Assembly (NCBI GenBank): GCA_034437315.1
Contig: DAOTUC010000277.1
Location: 1 to 7,395, forward strand
Length of the DNA stretch: 7,395 nucleotides
Source: DSAR01 sp034437315
GTDB lineage: Bacteria; Chloroflexota; Anaerolineae; B4-G1
Direction of reading: 5' to 3'
The notes beneath the pieces are model-generated. The model was not told where the DNA came from. It saw nothing but the letters and a program-made list of their open reading frames with translations, and searched no databases. Positions within the stretch are counted from its first letter, which is position 1. Each line of letters begins with the position of its first letter. The translations under genes and the position numbers were made by a program. This document shows positions 4,450 to 7,395 of the stretch, one piece after another.

Positions 4450-6156
4450 ATGAGCCAACGTGCGCCTTTTGATTTAGACCAGCACGGCGATATACTGCAA
4501 GCGATTTTGGACGAGACGTCGGCGGTGGAGCGATGGTCGCCCAGGCGACTGACTTACATCCTGCGCCGGCATTCGTTGCCCGACGGCAAGACATTGTCCA
4601 AGAGCCAGATTCTCGACGGCTACGCGCAATTGTGCGAGCGGCGGGGGGAGGCGCAGGATCCTCGGCTGATTCGTCGGCTACGGGTCAAGCCGACGCGCAC
4701 CATCTCCGGCGTCGCGCCAGTGGCGGTGTTGACGAAACCGCATCCCTGCCCCGGTGCGTGCATCTTCTGCCCGGACGCCGCCGGAATGCCGAAGAGCTAT
4801 CTGCCCGACGAGCCGGGCGCAATGCGGGCCGCCGCTCACGATTTCGACCCTTATGAGCAGACGGCGGGTCGCATCGCGGTCATGTCCGACATCGGCCACA
4901 ATGTGGATAAGATCGAGCTTCTGATCCTGGGCGGCACCTGGTCGAGCTATCCGGAATCGTACCAAGAATGGTTCGTGCGCCGCTGCCTGGACGGGATGAA
5001 CGGCGTCGAGGCGAAGACGCTGGAGGAAGCGCAACGGATCAACGAAACGGGCGAGCGCAATGTCCACCACAACGTCGGGCTGGTGGTGGAAACCCGCCCT
5101 GATTGCATCACGGTCGAAGAGGTGCGCCGCCTGCGCAAGTTGGGCGTGACCAAGGTGCAATTGGGTGTGCAGAGCCTGGACGACGGGATTCTGGCCCGCA
5201 ATCGGCGCGGTCACACCCTCGCCGACACCCGGCGGGCGATGCGTCTGCTCCGCCTGTCCGGGTTCAAGATCGTCGTCCACTGGATGCCTAACTTGCTGGG
5301 CGCCACGCCGGAGAGCGACCTGGACGATTTCCGGCGTTTATGGACGCTGAAGGAGATGCGGCCCGACGAGATGAAGATCTACCCGACAGCGCTCCTGGAG
5401 GGGACCGAGCTTTACGCACACTGGCAGCGCGGGCGGACGCAAGATCAACGTCCGCGGACGCAAGATCAACGTCCGCCGATGGAAAATCAACCGGAGGAAT
5501 ATCCCCCGTACCAACCCTACGACGAGGAGACGATGACGGCGTTGCTGGCGCGCTGCAAGACGTTGATCCCCCCGTACTGTCGCGTGAATCGCCTGATGCG
5601 CGACATCCCCGCGCCGAACATCGTGGCGGGGGTGAAAAAATCGAATCTGCGGCAGATCGTACAACAGCGGATGGCGCGCGAGGGTCTGTCCTGCCGGTGC
5701 ATCCGTTGCCGCGAGGTGCGCGGTCGCGCGGTCGACGCCGACGCGCTCACATTGGAGCGAATCGACTACAAAACCGACGTCACCGACGAACGCTTCCTGC
5801 AATACGTCACGCCCGCGGGCCGGTTGGCGGGGTTTCTACGCCTCTCACTGCCCCACCCAGGCATTCAGCGCCCGGTCGACGGCCTGGAGGGCTGCGCGAT
5901 GATCCGGGAGGTGCACGTCTACGGCCCGGCGTTGGCGTTAGGTGGACGGAACGAGCACGCCGCCCAGCACGCCGGATTGGGGACTGCATTGATTGAAGAG
6001 GCCCGGAAAATCGCCCGCCGGGGGGGCTTTGGACGATTAGCCGTCATCGCCGCCGTCGGCACGCGGGCGTACTATCGCGAACGCGGATTTGAGTTAGCGC
6101 ATACCTATATGATCGGCGACAGCGGTCGGGCGCATCGTGGGCGACTTGTATCGTAG
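4450..6156 (+). CDS. elp3: Elp3, tRNA wobble-uridine carboxymethyl synthase
   Basis: A 568-residue two-domain enzyme that adds a carboxymethyl group to C5 of U34 in tRNA, using SAM radical chemistry and acetyl-CoA. A basic helical N-terminus (about 1-85) is the expected tRNA-binding part. The radical SAM cluster cysteines are C100, C104 and C107 (HPCPGACIFCP), followed by PKSYLPDEPGAMRA (114-127), LLILGGTWSSYP (157-168), VGLVVETRPDCI and LGVQSLDD. RDIPAPNIVAGVKKSNLRQ (384-402) and the zinc-site cysteines CRCIRCREV (415-423) lead into the acetyltransferase domain, with REVHVYG (486-492), the acetyl-CoA loop QHAGLGTAL (506-514) and Y541/Y542. All key residues are present. Residues about 328-351 are an extra linker made largely of a 21-bp tandem repeat. 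Start: ATG 4450; GGAAGGGG at 4431-4438 is a somewhat distant ribosome site. It is divergent from the Trm9-like gene and convergent with DUF211, 3 bp from its stop. Confidence 0.95.
   Translation: MSQRAPFDLDQHGDILQAILDETSAVERWSPRRLTYILRRHSLPDGKTLSKSQILDGYAQLCERRGEAQDPRLIRRLRVKPTRTISGVAPVAVLTKPHPCPGACIFCPDAAGMPKSYLPDEPGAMRAAAHDFDPYEQTAGRIAVMSDIGHNVDKIELLILGGTWSSYPESYQEWFVRRCLDGMNGVEAKTLEEAQRINETGERNVHHNVGLVVETRPDCITVEEVRRLRKLGVTKVQLGVQSLDDGILARNRRGHTLADTRRAMRLLRLSGFKIVVHWMPNLLGATPESDLDDFRRLWTLKEMRPDEMKIYPTALLEGTELYAHWQRGRTQDQRPRTQDQRPPMENQPEEYPPYQPYDEETMTALLARCKTLIPPYCRVNRLMRDIPAPNIVAGVKKSNLRQIVQQRMAREGLSCRCIRCREVRGRAVDADALTLERIDYKTDVTDERFLQYVTPAGRLAGFLRLSLPHPGIQRPVDGLEGCAMIREVHVYGPALALGGRNEHAAQHAGLGTALIEEARKIARRGGFGRLAVIAAVGTRAYYRERGFELAHTYMIGDSGRAHRGRLVS
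5435..5476 (+). repeat. Two perfect 21-bp tandem repeats inside elp3
   Basis: Bases 5435-5455 and 5456-5476 are identical and encode RTQDQRP twice in frame. Each unit contains an inverted repeat: GCGGACG at 5433-5439 pairs with CGTCCGC at 5449-5455, and GCGGACG at 5454-5460 pairs with CGTCCGC at 5470-5476, both with 9-base loops. The junction CGTCCGCGGACG (5449-5460) is a perfect palindrome. A decayed third unit may follow at 5477-5497 (PMENQPE, with AATCAAC conserved). Confidence 0.9.
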
Positions 6157-6159
6157 AGG

Positions 6160-6447
6160 CTAATCCTGGGGCGTGATGACGTCCTCAATCAGCACTTTGC
6201 CGGCTGCGACCTCGTCGATGGAGTGAATGGCTCCGCCATTATCCTCAATGATCTGAGCTATCGCATCGTAACTCAATTTATGTCCCTCAATCGTGATCTT
6301 CGCATTTTCCACCCGGCGGTCGATCTCGTAAATTGAGATATTGGCGCCATCCACGCCATCCAGGTCAGCCAACAACTGCACCAGTTCGACGATACTGGGG
6401 TTCATCGGTTTCAATATGTCCATCACCAATCGTCTCAAGTTTCCCAT
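6160..6447 (-). CDS. DUF211 family protein
   Basis: A 95-residue protein matching the DUF211 pattern throughout: LRRLVMDILKPMNPSIVEL (4-22), GVDGANISIYEID (31-43), NAKITIEG (48-55) and NGGAIHSIDEVAAGK (70-84). The family is small, has a ferredoxin-like alpha/beta fold in known structures, is found mainly in archaea, and has no established function. No signal peptide or membrane segment is present. It starts 11 bp after the trmI stop, so it is the second gene of that operon. GAGGAG within the last trmI codons lies 14 bases before the ATG and may serve as ribosome site, implying translation coupled to trmI. GC content is visibly lower than in elp3, which together with the archaeal bias suggests past transfer. 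Its stop is 3 bp from that of elp3, with no terminator between. Confidence 0.82.
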   Translation of the reverse strand: MGNLRRLVMDILKPMNPSIVELVQLLADLDGVDGANISIYEIDRRVENAKITIEGHKLSYDAIAQIIEDNGGAIHSIDEVAAGKVLIEDVITPQD

Positions 6448-6458
6448 AGCTCTATCGC

Positions 6459-7265
6459 TTACTCCTCTTTTGAAACAAGCGCCCGCGCAAATATCAAGTA
6501 CCCTGTATGAGCCACCATCCGGTCCTTAGGCCGTAAGCGGGCTGGCACGGCCTTATACTGCCGGAGCAACAATTCCTCTACCTCGATCAATCCAAAGTCG
6601 CGTTCCTCAAGCGCGCCGATCAAGCGACTGACTTGATTCGTCGTCGGGAGGAGCGCGCCAAAGAATCCCCCGCCGCTCAGCGCCGTCTGAACCTGCGTCA
6701 GATAATCCCACGGATTGGGTACGTCCAGAAAAAGCGCGTCCACGTCCCGTTCATCAAACCCCTCCACGATATCTCGCAACTTGAAGGTCACAACGTCCGC
6801 CAAACCGAGCTGCCCCAAATTCTCCTGGGCCAATTGTCGCATCTCCGGCCGTCTCTCGTAAGAATAAACGCGCCCGGTCGGGGCGACAGCCTGGGCCAAG
6901 ACCAACGTCAAGGCGCCGCTGCCGGCGCCGGCTTCAATCACGCGGCAACCGGACTTGACGCCCATCTTCATCAAGATATAGCCCGATTCTTTGGGATAGA
7001 TGATCTGGGTGTTGCGCTTGAGATGACCAAGCACAATGTCATCGGTCGAGGGCTTGAGAAGGAGAAGCGTGTGCCCTAGATGAGTAGAAAGCTGGCATCC
7101 CCAGGGGGAGCCGATCAAGTCATCGTGCGCCACTATGCCACGGTGGGTGTGGAATTGTAAACCGGCCTTCAATCGAACGAGGAAGGACTTGCGGTCCTGC
7201 CCGACCAATAACGCCAGGTCGCCAGGTTGCGCACGTTTCGCGGGTTTGTCGATATCTTCAGTCAA
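6459..7265 (-). CDS. trmI: tRNA (adenine-N1)-methyltransferase, TrmI family
   Basis: A 268-residue enzyme expected to methylate A58 (and, in archaeal relatives, A57) in the T-loop of tRNA as a homotetramer. The N-terminal barrel contains GDLALLV (15-21), RKSFLVRL (25-32) and FHTHRGIVAHDDLIG (38-52). NTQIIYPKESGYI (85-97) precedes the SAM motif VIEAGAGSGALTLVL (109-123) and YSYERRPE (134-141). D181 in LDVPNPW is the likely catalytic aspartate; the usual residue before PW is acidic, here asparagine. HTGYL (253-257) is the conserved C-terminal motif. The frame extends 30 codons upstream to ATG 7355, but that ATG overlaps a TATAAT box and the added residues do not look like the family. TTG 7265, five bases after GGAG (7274-7271), gives the normal TrmI N-terminus and is preferred. 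DUF211 follows in the same operon. Confidence 0.9.
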   Translation of the reverse strand: MTEDIDKPAKRAQPGDLALLVGQDRKSFLVRLKAGLQFHTHRGIVAHDDLIGSPWGCQLSTHLGHTLLLLKPSTDDIVLGHLKRNTQIIYPKESGYILMKMGVKSGCRVIEAGAGSGALTLVLAQAVAPTGRVYSYERRPEMRQLAQENLGQLGLADVVTFKLRDIVEGFDERDVDALFLDVPNPWDYLTQVQTALSGGGFFGALLPTTNQVSRLIGALEERDFGLIEVEELLLRQYKAVPARLRPKDRMVAHTGYLIFARALVSKEE

Positions 7266-7353
7266 CGCATCTCCACAAGACGGGGGATTCCAATCGTGTA
7301 ACGGTGCAAACTTAGCCGCCGCCCAATGTCTAAGGGTGATCGAGTAGGACCTC

Positions 7354-7381
7354 ATTATAACGCACTCCCGGCATAGCGCAA
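7354..7381 (-). promoter_or_regulatory. Promoter of the trmI-DUF211 operon
   Basis: On the minus strand a perfect -10 box TATAAT (7359 to 7354) is preceded at 16 bp by TTGCGC (7381 to 7376), a weak -35 with three consensus matches. Transcription from about 7347 would give a leader near 80 bases before the TTG start at 7265. No riboswitch or terminator-like fold was recognised in that leader. Confidence 0.5.
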
Positions 7382-7395
7382 ATTCTCGCCTTATC

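Noticed and set aside
4678..5280. Antisense open frame (200 codons) under elp3
   Set aside because: It mirrors the radical SAM domain of elp3; GC-rich codons account for the absence of stops.
5433..5497. CRISPR-like repeats
   Set aside because: The units are directly adjacent with no spacers and lie in frame within elp3.
6154..6162. Shared bidirectional terminator between elp3 and DUF211
   Set aside because: Only three bases separate the stops, and I found no stem followed by a T-run on either strand there.

Overview
The window looks like a piece of a high-GC bacterial chromosome, most probably from Chloroflexota. The reasons are a bacterial Elp3 of the stand-alone radical-SAM plus acetyltransferase type (the Dehalococcoides protein is the known example), a DUF211 protein (a mainly archaeal family) next to a TrmI-type tRNA methyltransferase, and heavy use of GTG/TTG starts with short GGAG ribosome sites. 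The taxonomic call is inference from gene content. No rRNA, tRNA or CRISPR is visible.

Layout. Bases 1-50 hold what is probably the last codons of an upstream gene. Bases 59-207 are a 149-bp MITE-like element with perfect 17-bp terminal inverted repeats and a 6-bp target duplication; the duplicated hexamer is the Shine-Dalgarno sequence of the next gene. Bases 220-909 are a lower-GC vapB-vapC toxin-antitoxin pair. Bases 890-1003 carry an open GC-rich reading frame that looks like the 3' stump of a lost gene and overlaps the start of the following gene by 8 bp. Bases 996-2453 encode a DNA photolyase with its full tryptophan triad, followed after 58 bp by a DAO-type FAD oxidoreductase (2512-3660).

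The second half is dominated by tRNA modification. A Trm9/ALKBH8-like SAM methyltransferase (minus strand, 3610-4404) is transcribed divergently from elp3 (plus strand, 4450-6156) across a 45-bp gap that has a good promoter for the methyltransferase. Elp3 makes cm5U at the wobble position, and in eukaryotes Trm9/ALKBH8 methylates that product to mcm5U, so the pair may be a minimal bacterial two-step wobble-uridine pathway. Converging on elp3 from the other side is a minus-strand operon, trmI (m1A58 tRNA methyltransferase, 6459-7265) then DUF211 (6160-6447), with a TATAAT promoter near the right edge of the window.

The points most worth following are the Elp3/Trm9-like pair, the MITE insertion that copied a ribosome binding site, the in-frame 21-bp hairpin repeat that lengthens an Elp3 linker, and the TrmI-DUF211 operon.
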